A DNA stretch of 64,000 bases from a virus. The position numbers and the translations under genes were made by a program. Where the stretch lies: the IMG/VR virus record IMGVR_UViG_3300033233_000034, positions 1 to 64,000 of that record. One strand, given 5' to 3'. The notes under the pieces are model-generated. The model was not told the DNA's origin, ran no database searches, and worked only from the letters and a program-made list of their open reading frames with translations. Of the stretch, positions 1 through 7,268 are shown in pieces. Numbering within the stretch: the stretch's first letter is position 1; the number at the start of each line of letters is the position of its first letter.

Positions 1-1335
1 ACCAAACCCGTTATGTTTTGCACCACAATAACGCATAGTAAATTGCTTAAAGTTTGGAAGTGCTAATGAATTAATAATAGCGAGGGCATTGTACGCTTCA
101 ATAGGTCGATTAACAATGGGGGTTCCGGACAAACCTAAAACATGATCAATGCCCTTCGCTAATTGTTTTACAGCTTTTGTGCGTTTTGCTGTACTATTTT
201 TTATGCTATGTATTTCATCCATTATTAATACATTAGCATTTTTGCTTTTCAATACGGGTACCCAATTGGTAAGAATATCATAATTAATAATAAGAATCTT
301 ACCATGAGTTTTATACGGTGTTGTACCAGAAAGTATTTCACACTCTGGTTTTTGCATCCATTTATCTGCTTCTCGCATCCAATTCAATTTTAATGATGCT
401 GGTACAACTATTATTGCCGGACGTAATTCAGGATGAAGTTGTAAGTAAGCTAAAGCTTGAACTGTCTTACCTAATCCCATTTCGTCAGCTATTAAAGCTC
501 TACCACCTTTACTTTCTATAAAACTAACACCTTTGTTTTGAAAAGGAAACAATTCACCTTGTAACCCAGGAATTTCTATTTTTGGTACATCTTCAATCTT
601 TACCGGAATAGTGTCCCTTATTTTCAATTGTGTTTCCAAATGTGTTGATAACCTGAAACCCCAACTCTTTAGTTTTTCAGCATTATCTAAATCATATTTA
701 CAAACCCAATATTTTCCGTCAGAGATAAACCTTCGTTCTACTAAAGTTTTTACCCTATCAACATCTTCATATTTGAAAGGGAAAACGATTTTTATTACTT
801 GTAAGGCATAATTACTTTTTCCATCAATAACCTCACAATACCTTGTAGGTTTATCATTTCCCGGACTACCTTCACGGAAATTTCCTGTTACCATGTTATT
901 TTCTGTTTTAGTTTCAGCATTTACTTGTAATGTTTCTTGCATACGTTTTATCATAGGATGATCTACGGGAACCACTACAATATCATTGGTAGGAAAAGTT
1001 TCTTCAATCATAGATTTAGGAACCCAATGATCAAAAATAACATTTATCATAGCCCCTTTCAAACGTTCTATGTTTTCTTTGGTATAACCACCGATACGAT
1101 CCCAATCATGGAAATGTTTACCACACTCAGGACCAATACCCAACTCAACTGAAACGGGATGAGTGAGAGTACGTCCACAAGCACAACATACTCCCATCTT
1201 AGTGGTTTCTGTTGTGCCGTGACCATATAAATATACGGCTTTTTGCGTCTCAAATAACTGCACTGCTGAAAAATAAATTAGCAGATTATTATGAGTAGCA
1301 AAACTATTTTTGAGTTTGTATAGTTTAGCTAACAT
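1..1335 (-). CDS. SNF2-family helicase with N-terminal zinc module (partial, C-terminus outside window)
   Basis: The reading frame is open from the ATG at 1335 to the window edge, so the C-terminal helicase lobe is missing. About residues 50-75 hold CCACGRTLTHPVSVELGIGPECG-like cysteines, read here as a DUF6011-type zinc module. The ATPase lobe follows: a Walker A in 'ADEMGLGKT' (encoded near 480-530), 'PAIIVVPASLKLNW', the Walker B box 'LIMDEIHSIKNS' and motif III 'LGLSGTP'. This order is typical of SNF2/SMARCAL1-like DNA translocases, which remodel forked or annealed DNA rather than unwind it processively. The start overlaps the stop of the upstream gene by one base (TAATG), so the two are translationally coupled. 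The family call is firm; the precise role in replication or recombination is inferred. Confidence 0.9.
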   Translation of the reverse strand, partial: MLAKLYKLKNSFATHNNLLIYFSAVQLFETQKAVYLYGHGTTETTKMGVCCACGRTLTHPVSVELGIGPECGKHFHDWDRIGGYTKENIERLKGAMINVIFDHWVPKSMIEETFPTNDIVVVPVDHPMIKRMQETLQVNAETKTENNMVTGNFREGSPGNDKPTRYCEVIDGKSNYALQVIKIVFPFKYEDVDRVKTLVERRFISDGKYWVCKYDLDNAEKLKSWGFRLSTHLETQLKIRDTIPVKIEDVPKIEIPGLQGELFPFQNKGVSFIESKGGRALIADEMGLGKTVQALAYLQLHPELRPAIIVVPASLKLNWMREADKWMQKPECEILSGTTPYKTHGKILIINYDILTNWVPVLKSKNANVLIMDEIHSIKNSTAKRTKAVKQLAKGIDHVLGLSGTPIVNRPIEAYNALAIINSLALPNFKQFTMRYCGAKHNGFG

Positions 1336-1619
1336 TATTTTGTTATGTTTTGGTACTTATCACAAAAATCCTTTACAGTCATAACAAAATCAGTATACTC
1401 AGGAGTAACAATGAAACGTTTAATTTCATTATTCCATATAGCATAACCAGTTTCTTTTGAGCTTTTAAACTCAAGTAGCAAATGGTACTCACTAAATGCT
1501 TTACGAGTAGGAATAGCATGAAGGACTTCAAAAGGAATATATTTTACACTTGCTTCACGCAAACCTTTAAAACAATCGATACACCATGGTGCTCGTTTAT
1601 ATTCGATTGGTTGCTTCAT
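1335..1619 (-). CDS. Hypothetical protein, 94 aa
   Basis: I do not recognise a family. The protein begins MKQPIEYKRAPWCIDCFKG, with a CxxC pair near residue 13 that could bind metal, and ends with a mixed helix/strand segment. It sits between the zinc-ribbon gene and the SNF2-like helicase, touching both within one base. It is therefore a real member of the leftward operon, probably accessory to DNA metabolism. No second cysteine pair is present, so a zinc role is uncertain. Confidence 0.7.
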   Translation of the reverse strand: MKQPIEYKRAPWCIDCFKGLREASVKYIPFEVLHAIPTRKAFSEYHLLLEFKSSKETGYAIWNNEIKRFIVTPEYTDFVMTVKDFCDKYQNITK

Positions 1620-1972
1620 TATTCATTAGGTTTTAATTGTTGTAAAACACCCACAGAAATAAAATTCATGGGTTGTACAGAAATATTAAAAATATTTTCT
1701 GCTACACTTCTCTTAATCCAACCAATTACTCCTGTACGTAAAGCGTTTTCATTTTTTATTGTAGAAGATATTCGTTCATTTGAAATTTCAACAAAAGCTA
1801 AAAAACCATTATCAAGTTTCTCTTTACAGTCTTTACAATGTTTGTAACCAGTTACCGTATTTCTTTCCATTGAAGCCTTTAAGCTTTGGTCTAAAAGAAT
1901 TACTCCACTATCTTCAATTTTACCACAAATAGGACAAAGTTTTTGTTCCATACTAACATGTGATTTTTCCAT
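1619..1972 (-). CDS. Small zinc-ribbon protein, 117 aa
   Basis: Two CxxC knuckles (CPIC near residue 14 and CKDC near residue 46) suggest a zinc ribbon. They are followed by about 60 residues with predicted helix. The spacing resembles small phage zinc proteins of unknown role. The start at 1972 is preferred over an internal Met (residue 8) because the AAAACTTACA sequence shared by several genes here lies directly before it. The stop overlaps the start of the next gene (1619), consistent with coupling. The function cannot be named from sequence. Confidence 0.75.
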   Translation of the reverse strand: MEKSHVSMEQKLCPICGKIEDSGVILLDQSLKASMERNTVTGYKHCKDCKEKLDNGFLAFVEISNERISSTIKNENALRTGVIGWIKRSVAENIFNISVQPMNFISVGVLQQLKPNE

Positions 1973-1982
1973 TTTGTAAGTT

Positions 1983-2225
1983 TTATTCAGGTTTAAATTC
2001 GTTTATTGGTAATTTACCGTTGTAAGTAAGTATTGAACCGGCTAATAAAGTATCACCATTTTTTAGAGCTTCTGTACGTATCTTTAAATGGTATTTTTCT
2101 TCAGGTATTTTTACTCCAAATTGTAGTGCAGGGTTATTATTAATAATAACGTAAGTACCCACTACATATTGTTGAGTAACAATACTAAATTCTTTACCTT
2201 CTTTAGTCTTAATTTTTGTAAACAT
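1983..2225 (-). CDS. Hypothetical protein, 80 aa
   Basis: A beta-rich small protein (MFTKIKTKEGKEFSIVTQQY at its start) with no recognised motif, cysteine cluster or membrane segment. It lies between radC and the zinc-ribbon gene in the same direction, with short spacers on both sides. A-rich sequence precedes the start. It may be a small DNA- or protein-binding beta barrel, but this is only an impression from strand-like periodicity. Confidence 0.6.
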   Translation of the reverse strand: MFTKIKTKEGKEFSIVTQQYVVGTYVIINNNPALQFGVKIPEEKYHLKIRTEALKNGDTLLAGSILTYNGKLPINEFKPE

Positions 2226-2248
2226 GGTTTTGTAAATTTTTTAATTAT

Positions 2249-2953
2249 TTATAATATTCCTTCATCTGCAAAACTAAAATAGCCTGATTGGGTCACGATT
2301 AAATGATCAATTACCGGAATCTCCATCAACGCTGCCGCCTCTTTCAATTGTCGGGTGATCTTTTTATCTGCATCGCTTGGATCGAGGTTCCCTGATGGGT
2401 GATTATGGCAGAATATCAGGGAGGTAGCATGTTTTTCGAGCGCCAATTTCAATACCAATCGTACATCTATTACCGTGCCGGTAATACCTCCCTGACTTAT
2501 CTTTTTACTGCAAATGACTTTATTCTGTCTGTTCAGGAAGATAATGTAAAATTCTTCATGAGATAAATCACCGATCAATGGACGTGTATAATTCGCAGCG
2601 TCCATACTACCTTTAATAATACCATTGTTAAGGGCTTCACTCTGATTTCTTCTTCTGCCTAATTCCATACAAGCGACCAAAATACTTGCCTTTGCATTTC
2701 CTATACCAGAAAATTTAGACAATTCATCGACATTTAATTTACCTAATTCATGTAAATTATGACTCACAGATTTTAAAATTTCTGTTGCTAAAGAAATAGA
2801 ATCTTCTGTTGTACTACCTGAATTAAGTAATATTGAAATTAATTCAGCATCCGTTATTGCAGCTGTACCACGAAATATCATTTTATTTCGTGGTCTATCT
2901 TCTACCGATAACAAGACAGTTTCTTTAACTTTGTAAGTTTTAATTCTTTTCAT
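2249..2953 (-). CDS. radC: RadC-family JAB/MPN protein
   Basis: Length 234 aa matches RadC. A helix-hairpin-helix sits near residues 75-95 (FSGIGNAKA). The JAMM metal site is intact: HNHPSG at residues 183-188 with the third ligand Asp at about 196 (H-x-H-x10-D). RadC proteins are widespread in bacteria and mobile DNA; their biochemical role is unsettled, despite the old DNA-repair name. It may act as a metalloprotease-like or nuclease-like factor. The N-terminus (MKRIKT) resembles the MERIK start of several other proteins in this window. The family call is strong, the function is not. Confidence 0.93.
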   Translation of the reverse strand: MKRIKTYKVKETVLLSVEDRPRNKMIFRGTAAITDAELISILLNSGSTTEDSISLATEILKSVSHNLHELGKLNVDELSKFSGIGNAKASILVACMELGRRRNQSEALNNGIIKGSMDAANYTRPLIGDLSHEEFYIIFLNRQNKVICSKKISQGGITGTVIDVRLVLKLALEKHATSLIFCHNHPSGNLDPSDADKKITRQLKEAAALMEIPVIDHLIVTQSGYFSFADEGIL

Positions 2954-2955
2954 TT

Positions 2956-3153
2956 TTATTCAATTACAGTTACTACTAATTGTTGCTTTAAGGCTAAATT
3001 ATAATATTCTTCAAATAAACATCCAGGAATACATTTTTCTTTCATATTTATTTTGAAAATACTTCTGAACCAATCTTTTCTAGCTTGAGTTTGACAAGAT
3101 AATAAGTAAACTTTCTAAAGTTCATCCCACTTAAAAGTTATATCTGTTTGCAT
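2956..3153 (-). pseudogene. Small ORF interrupted by an in-frame TAG (65 codons in all)
   Basis: From ATG 3153 the frame reads MQTDITFKWDEL, meets TAG at 3115-3117, then continues in the same frame with a protein-like sequence (KVYLLSCQTQARKDWF and on) to TAA at 2956-2958. The two parts fit as one small protein. It is either a recent nonsense mutation, a sequencing error, or a site of amber readthrough. Genome-wide recoding is unlikely, because TAG ends other genes here. The flanking genes are tightly packed, so the locus was once a normal operon member. Confidence 0.5.
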
Positions 3154-3156
3154 AGG

Positions 3157-3255
3157 TTAAAGATTTATCAAATGTTTAACAATCAAAATAATAGTAGAAA
3201 TAACGATGACGGTCCACATGAAGCCCTCAACGTCTTGGAATGTAGTTTTTTTCAT
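3157..3255 (-). CDS. Tiny single-span membrane protein, 32 aa
   Basis: The reading frame begins at 3255, overlapping the stop of the upstream gene (ATGA). It encodes a short polar N-terminus and a hydrophobic helix (FMWTVIVISTIILIV). The function is unknown. The stop/start overlap and membrane helix support it as a real microprotein. Confidence 0.55.
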   Translation of the reverse strand: MKKTTFQDVEGFMWTVIVISTIILIVKHLINL

Positions 3256-3587
3256 AACTCTACTATTTTTTTAGTAAAATTTGATTCATGAATAATAAAT
3301 TTATAAGGCATTTCCAGATTTAATTCTAAAAATTTCTTGTAAATTTCTTTAATAGAATAAATTGGATAGGAATGTCTATTTCCTTGATGATACACTTCAG
3401 AAATAAAATTACCTTTTCCATCTTTATTTGCAATTGCTATTCGAGCATAATCCCATCTATGCCCAGGTCCAGATTCCATACTGATATAAATCTTTTTATC
3501 TATTGATAAATATCTTTTTAATTCACCAATGGGTTCTGTATTATTCCAATATTGAACTTTTTCCGATTTTAATATATGAAATTTCAT
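3252..3587 (-). CDS. Hypothetical protein, 111 aa
   Basis: A soluble basic protein rich in aromatic residues and beta-like segments (HILKSEKVQYWNNTEPIGEL near the start). I recognise no family or catalytic motif. It lies between a 72-aa gene upstream and a tiny membrane-protein gene downstream that overlaps its stop. It is likely an early, host-directed or regulatory protein from its location near the divergent control region, but this is positional inference only. Confidence 0.65.
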   Translation of the reverse strand: MKFHILKSEKVQYWNNTEPIGELKRYLSIDKKIYISMESGPGHRWDYARIAIANKDGKGNFISEVYHQGNRHSYPIYSIKEIYKKFLELNLEMPYKFIIHESNFTKKIVEL

Positions 3588-3590
3588 AAT

Positions 3591-3809
3591 TCAGTCCTCC
3601 AAAATTGTATCCATTAATACTGAAATCTTTTTTCCTTTATAGCTGATAGTAGCACTACCAAAGTTACCAAAGCTTTCAAAGAAAATAACTCTTCTGGTAA
3701 CTTCTTTGCCAGATTTGGTTTTCCAAGTCCTTTGTTCCCTTCGTCCAGTCTCATCAAAAATAACCCAGCGACTGCCGGAATTGTTGCAATATAATACTAC
3801 ATTTTTCAT
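3591..3809 (-). CDS. Hypothetical protein, 72 aa
   Basis: A small beta-rich protein (ending SATISYKGKKISVLMDTILED) without a known motif. Its start overlaps the stop of the upstream gene (TGA/ATG overlap at 3806-3809), so the pair is translationally coupled. No function can be assigned. Confidence 0.65.
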   Translation of the reverse strand: MKNVVLYCNNSGSRWVIFDETGRREQRTWKTKSGKEVTRRVIFFESFGNFGSATISYKGKKISVLMDTILED

Positions 3810-4054
3810 AGCGTATCATTTAAAAAGTCCTCAATATCCAAATCCTGTTCTACTTCCGGGTTCATAGACAAACTTATTTTATACTCAGGTTTTGGGAAAA
3901 TAACTTGAAAATGCTTTAACATTTCTTTTGTTTCTTTTGTTTCTTTTTCACTTTGCAAGCTCCGGGGAGCTGTAGCAAAATAATGATAGTACGTTAATCC
4001 ACGGCTAAATTGATTAGCTTTAATTCCTTTTGATACATTAATTTCGTAATACAT
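3806..4054 (-). CDS. Hypothetical protein, 82 aa
   Basis: The frame could open at 4093, but that start would overlap the upstream 59-aa gene. The internal ATG at 4054 (MYYEINVSKG) follows an AAAACTTACA-type sequence seen before other starts in this region, so I choose it. The C-terminus is acidic (DLDIEDFLNDTL). No family is recognised. Confidence 0.65.
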   Translation of the reverse strand: MYYEINVSKGIKANQFSRGLTYYHYFATAPRSLQSEKETKETKEMLKHFQVIFPKPEYKISLSMNPEVEQDLDIEDFLNDTL

Positions 4055-4064
4055 GGTGTAAGTT

Positions 4065-4244
4065 TTAAATATATCTATTTTCAACAGCTTCAATTAAATA
4101 CTTTGCGTAATTAATATCAATTTCAGCACCAAAAAATCTAAATGATTCTTTTTTAGATTTAATTGCTTTTTTGTATTCTCTTTTTAACTTTGGTAATTCG
4201 TAAAAACGAATACTTGATGGGTGAACGGTTACTTCTGTTTCCAT
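4065..4244 (-). CDS. Small basic hypothetical protein, 59 aa
   Basis: Begins METEVTVHPSSIRFYELPK and has a lysine-rich centre. The stop (TAA at 4065-4067) lies ten bases before the next start. An AAAACTTACAAAA sequence immediately precedes the ATG at 4244. The function is unknown. Confidence 0.6.
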   Translation of the reverse strand: METEVTVHPSSIRFYELPKLKREYKKAIKSKKESFRFFGAEIDINYAKYLIEAVENRYI

Positions 4245-4285
4245 TTTGTAAGTTTTAATAAAAGCAACTTGCTTTCACCTCAAAA

Positions 4286-4310
4286 CCCCGTACCTTATTC
4301 AAGTACGGGG
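4286..4310. terminator. GC-rich hairpin downstream of the 43-aa gene
   Basis: Perfect 8-bp stem (CCCCGTAC at 4286-4293 with GTACGGGG at 4303-4310) and a 9-base loop, standing out in AT-rich DNA. On the minus strand it lies after the 43-aa Cys-rich gene and before the 59-aa gene. No long U-run follows, so it may be a processing or attenuation hairpin rather than a strong terminator. Confidence 0.5.
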
Positions 4311-4346
4311 CAAATCCCTGTCAGGGAAAACTTACGGAAAACCTCT

Positions 4347-4478
4347 TCAGGGATTTTGTGCTTTGGTTTTCTTTATGATACTCTTCACTTCTTTGCATGT
4401 GCGAGTGCAGGTTTTAAACTTTGGACAAAATGTACTACATTGGAACACGTAATTGTAATTTACTGAATTTGTTTTCAT
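4347..4478 (-). CDS. Tiny Cys-rich protein, 43 aa
   Basis: The ATG at 4478 opens a 43-aa frame with four cysteines spaced C-x3-C-x5-C-x3-C (CSTFCPKFKTCTRTC), then a basic tail (KEVKSIIKKTKAQNP). The spacing suggests a small zinc-binding or disulfide-stapled peptide. It is isolated between two hairpins. No known family; the cysteine pattern and basic tail support coding. Confidence 0.5.
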   Translation of the reverse strand: MKTNSVNYNYVFQCSTFCPKFKTCTRTCKEVKSIIKKTKAQNP

Positions 4479-4718
4479 GGTGGTTTAATTTTCAGAGTAT
4501 AAAAATAAGTATTAAAATCTAAATTAACGCTAATTACAAGCTATTTTTAAGGGCTATCTATTTAAAGTTATAGTTAGATACTATTTAAGTAAGAAAGTAG
4601 CTTAAAACGGCTGCAAATAGGTTTATTTAATAATTAAATAACTAAAGTAAAACGAGAGTAAAGTATAAACCCGATGTTCAGGCCGATTTAAACCGTTTTA
4701 AGGGTGTTATAAAAATAA

Positions 4719-4754
4719 TTTAGGATACCTTACCAACGAATAAGATACCCTAAA
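4719..4754 (-). terminator. Rho-independent terminator
   Basis: Arms at 4719-4732 and 4741-4754 form a 14-bp stem with two G-U pairs and an 8-base loop. On the minus strand the stem is followed by UUAUUUUU. It lies 25 bases beyond the stop of the 45-aa membrane gene, where a terminator is expected. Confidence 0.65.
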
Positions 4755-4778
4755 ATATAAGCTAAAAAGAGGTTTAAA

Positions 4779-4916
4779 TTATCTTTTCTTTTTTTCGGTA
4801 AGGTTTGTAAGTAATATGCAAAAAGCGAAAAAAACTAAAAAGATAATTACGAAAGATAGCGGTGTTAGGTTGCTATCAAAAAGAGTAATGTCAGGATTAA
4901 AAAATAAAGTTTTCAT
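4779..4916 (-). CDS. Small membrane protein, 45 aa
   Basis: A longer frame exists (start 5009), but it would run through the terminator hairpin of the previous gene. The ATG at 4916 is directly preceded by the AAAACTTACAAAA sequence and gives MKTLFFNPDITLFDSNLTP, a hydrophobic span (SFVIIFLVFFAFCILL) and a basic tail (TEKKKR). That topology fits a single-span inner-membrane peptide with a cytoplasmic C-terminus. Function unknown; it is flanked by terminators, so it is its own transcription unit. Confidence 0.6.
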   Translation of the reverse strand: MKTLFFNPDITLFDSNLTPLSFVIIFLVFFAFCILLTNLTEKKKR

Positions 4917-4958
4917 TTTTGTAAGTTTTAAAAGTAAATAAATAATGTTCAATACCAT

Positions 4959-4989
4959 CAAAAACCCGCTATCTTGGTAGATAGCGGGT
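4959..4989 (-). terminator. Strong rho-independent terminator
   Basis: A perfect 10-bp stem (ACCCGCTATC at 4964-4973 with GATAGCGGGT at 4980-4989) encloses a 6-base loop. On the minus strand it is followed by five U residues. It ends the transcript of the 140-aa gene whose stop is at 5010. Confidence 0.85.
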
Positions 4990-5009
4990 AAAAGTAAGTA
5001 ATAATTCAA

Positions 5010-5432
5010 TTACTTTACGAAGTAGATACAGGTCCAGGTATTTCCTTCAACTCTTAAACCTAACTTTTCAAGGTTTTTGGGTTGGTAGATAGGAAATAAT
5101 TTATCAGTGATAGCAAATGGACCTTCTTTTACCATTTCCGGGTATTTTGCAGCCAGAACGTTATAAATAGCGTTTCTGGAAATGCCTTCTTTTCCGGCGT
5201 TTTTTACCGCTGCTACAAAATCATCAGTAAGATTAATACGGCCGGCGGTTGTAACTTTAGCGGTAACTTTAGCGAAGTCACCTAAAAGTGCGGTTTTTTG
5301 CTCTTCGCTCAATAGCGGGTTACTTTTAACCATTTCAATAAAAAGGTCACTAACTTTAACGGGAGCTTTTTTAGCTACTTTAGCTACATTTTGATTTTCA
5401 GCTTCTGCTTTTAACGTTTCTACAGATTTCAT
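5010..5432 (-). CDS. Hypothetical protein, 140 aa, Lys/Ala-rich N-terminus
   Basis: The first 30 residues are Ala/Lys/Glu-rich (low complexity, tail-like). A helical middle follows (LSEEQKTALLGDFAKVTAKV), then a segment that looks like a winged-helix or HTH fold (GISRNAIYNVLAAKYPEM near 95-115) and a beta-rich end. It has its own strong terminator and sits beside the divergent control region, so it may be an early, abundant DNA-associated protein. I do not recognise a family, and the DNA-binding role is inferred. Confidence 0.7.
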   Translation of the reverse strand: MKSVETLKAEAENQNVAKVAKKAPVKVSDLFIEMVKSNPLLSEEQKTALLGDFAKVTAKVTTAGRINLTDDFVAAVKNAGKEGISRNAIYNVLAAKYPEMVKEGPFAITDKLFPIYQPKNLEKLGLRVEGNTWTCIYFVK

Positions 5433-5499
5433 GATAATAACTTTTATAAATTTTATTTAAAAAATATCTTTCGCCTGATTAACGAAAAAATACTTTTTG

Positions 5500-5543
5500 T
5501 ACCCTATGCCGGAAACGATCCGGTATTAATACCATATAGGGTA
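5500..5543. promoter_or_regulatory. Nested inverted repeats before the 140-aa gene
   Basis: An outer 8-bp perfect stem (TACCCTAT 5500-5507 with ATAGGGTA 5536-5543) encloses a 5-bp hairpin (CCGGA 5509-5513 with TCCGG 5519-5523) and a 12-bp palindrome (GGTATTAATACC 5522-5533). The inner elements share bases, so they are alternative folds or a DNA operator. It lies between the 53-aa gene and the 140-aa gene on the minus strand, so it could be a terminator, operator or leader. Confidence 0.5.
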
Positions 5544-5547
5544 AAAT

Positions 5548-5709
5548 TCATATTTTTCTTAGTTCTAAACTAAAATTATTAAAACCGTTAATTTTATTAA
5601 ATCTTATTTCTTTTTCCAGGTACGTTGTACATTCTTTTTTCGTACCTTCCTTTAAAACGGTTTTTGAATTGTTATCGAATACTAGGTAATTAGCTTTTAA
5701 ATTTTTCAT
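5548..5709 (-). CDS. Hypothetical protein, 53 aa
   Basis: The first leftward gene after the non-coding control region. Reads MKNLKANYLVFDNNSKTVLK and ends in SLELRKI. It has a beta-then-helix look with one cysteine (KKECTTYL). No known family. It is the most promoter-proximal small gene of the left operon, so an early host-takeover peptide is possible but unproven. Confidence 0.5.
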   Translation of the reverse strand: MKNLKANYLVFDNNSKTVLKEGTKKECTTYLEKEIRFNKINGFNNFSLELRKI

Positions 5710-5995
5710 ATTCTTATTTTTTAATTATTCCGAAATATATAAAATGGAATAATACCCTCCTAATTAAAAAGAAGTTATTTTTAACTAAAAATCTAATAAT
5801 TGTAATCGTTATAAAAAGTAATCGAATTTAACAATTGTTATAAGCTCGTAAATCGAAAATATAAATAAAAGTAAAATTATTTTTTCTAAAAAAGATAGAG
5901 CCTTAAAACGCCTTAAAATACAATTGTTAAAAAATGAAAAAGCGTAAAAGTAAAGAAGTAGATAAATTGATATAATATATAGGTTATTAAAAATT

Positions 5996-6017
5996 GTTGT
6001 ACTAAAGTTGTACTAAA
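5996..6017. repeat. Two tandem 11-bp repeats containing TTGTAC
   Basis: GTTGTACTAAA occurs twice head to tail (5996-6006 and 6007-6017). The TTGTAC core appears again at 6121-6126 as part of the palindrome TTGTACAA. Iteron-like or operator-like spacing. Confidence 0.75.
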
Positions 6018-6137
6018 TTAATTGAATAGAAGGAATAGATAAAATAAAGGTAAAAATAGCGATTTTAAGCGCGCTCCGATGGATACCAGGTCAAACCGCT
6101 AAAATAAGTCATTTTAACCATTGTACAACAAATAGTA

Positions 6138-6170
6138 ATAAAGTTATGGTATAAAGTTATGGTATAAAGT
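6138..6170. repeat. Tandem 13-bp repeat, 2.5 copies
   Basis: ATAAAGTTATGGT is repeated at 6138-6150 and 6151-6163, followed by ATAAAGT at 6164-6170. It lies in the middle of the non-coding region and could bind an initiator or be a slippage product. Confidence 0.8.
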
Positions 6171-6604
6171 AAAGTAATTAAATAGAAAGACTGTGGACCG
6201 GCCTGGTTGTCGAATGGTTTATGTCTGAAGGGGGCGTGGAGTACCCCTTACCAAATGTAGAATTTTTTAGACGTTTTTTTAAAAGAGCATAACAAAATTT
6301 CAAAATTTTTACAAGGATTTTTAAAACAACCATTTTAATACATCATAAATAAGTATAAAGACAATATAAGAAAATATTTTAACATAACATAAGATTAATA
6401 AAAAAGGATTACTATTACCTTACTATATTATATTTATTATATTTATTATAGGTATTATTTTTATATTTTTTAAATATTACGCTACAGTCTTAAAAAATAA
6501 TATAATAGTTAAATAGTTGGTATTTACCTTTTTAGAGGATTGTAAGTACTTTGTATTTAAAAATAAAGTATATTTTATAGTGTAGGTATCAGGAATTATT
6601 TATA

Positions 6605-6628
6605 TTTTTCGATTTTTAAACCGAAAAA
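6605..6628. promoter_or_regulatory. Inverted repeat just upstream of terS
   Basis: TTTTTCG (6605-6611) is the complement of CGAAAAA (6622-6628), with a 10-base spacer. It ends 22 bases before the terS start, so it could be a late-operon operator or a leader hairpin. Confidence 0.45.
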
Positions 6629-6650
6629 CGTACATAGTATATAGTAACTT

Positions 6651-7268
6651 ATGACACGGAATTATAACAATATAGAAGTAGTAGTTAAGAAACAAGGAGC
6701 CCCTACAAAATATAAGGATAGTATGGTGGAGGATATACACCGTTTAGCACGTTTTGGTTGTACAAATGAAGAGATAGCAGAGTTTTTTAAGATTTCAGAA
6801 CAAACTTTCGCAAAGTACGTACAGGAAATACCAGAATTGTATGAAGCACTGCAACAGGGTAGGATGTTAGACTCGATGAAAGTTGTAGACAGTTTACATA
6901 AACAAGCCCTGGGTTATGAGGTGACAGAGACGGAAGAAGCAGAACACATGGACCGTAATGGTAAGATACATATATTACATAAAACTATAAATAAACACGT
7001 ACAACCATCGGTTACCGCTGCAATTTACCTATTAAAGACACGACACGGTGACAAGTGGATGGACATAGTTAAGACCGAGAAAACACAGAACCTTAACATA
7101 ATGGTAAAGAATGTTAATTTCAGTGATGTAAGTATGGAAGAAATGATGCACCTGAAAGCACTTGGAATTAAAAACATACCAGAGGAGTTTAGGAGTACCA
7201 AGATGGTACAACAAAAAGCAGGATTACAAACACAACATGTAGATATACAAGATGTACACGGAAACTGA
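6651..7268 (+). CDS. terS: Terminase small subunit
   Basis: 205 aa. An N-terminal helix-turn-helix (residues 25-55, FGCTNEEIAEFFKISEQTFAKYV) is followed by a helical oligomerisation region and the conserved-looking LLKTRHGDKWMD. Small terminases bind the packaging site and load the large subunit. The gene overlaps terL by 17 bases in another frame. It is the first gene of the long rightward late operon, directly after the control region, the normal position for terS. The assignment rests on the HTH, length and neighbour. Confidence 0.87.
   Translation: MTRNYNNIEVVVKKQGAPTKYKDSMVEDIHRLARFGCTNEEIAEFFKISEQTFAKYVQEIPELYEALQQGRMLDSMKVVDSLHKQALGYEVTETEEAEHMDRNGKIHILHKTINKHVQPSVTAAIYLLKTRHGDKWMDIVKTEKTQNLNIMVKNVNFSDVSMEEMMHLKALGIKNIPEEFRSTKMVQQKAGLQTQHVDIQDVHGN

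Larger units (their letters stand above)
5710..6650. other. Non-coding divergent control region, candidate origin
   Basis: About 940 bases without a convincing gene, very AT-rich, between leftward early genes and the rightward terminase gene. It contains two tandem repeat sets, TTGTAC boxes (about 5998, 6009 and 6121), a GC-rich island near 6190-6255 that includes a GGGG/CCCC hairpin, and an inverted repeat just before terS. These are the usual components of a phage origin or a divergent promoter region. No single element proves which. Confidence 0.6.

Noticed and set aside
5710-6650. tRNA gene in the non-coding region
   Set aside because: No cloverleaf with a matching acceptor stem and T-loop consensus could be made out.
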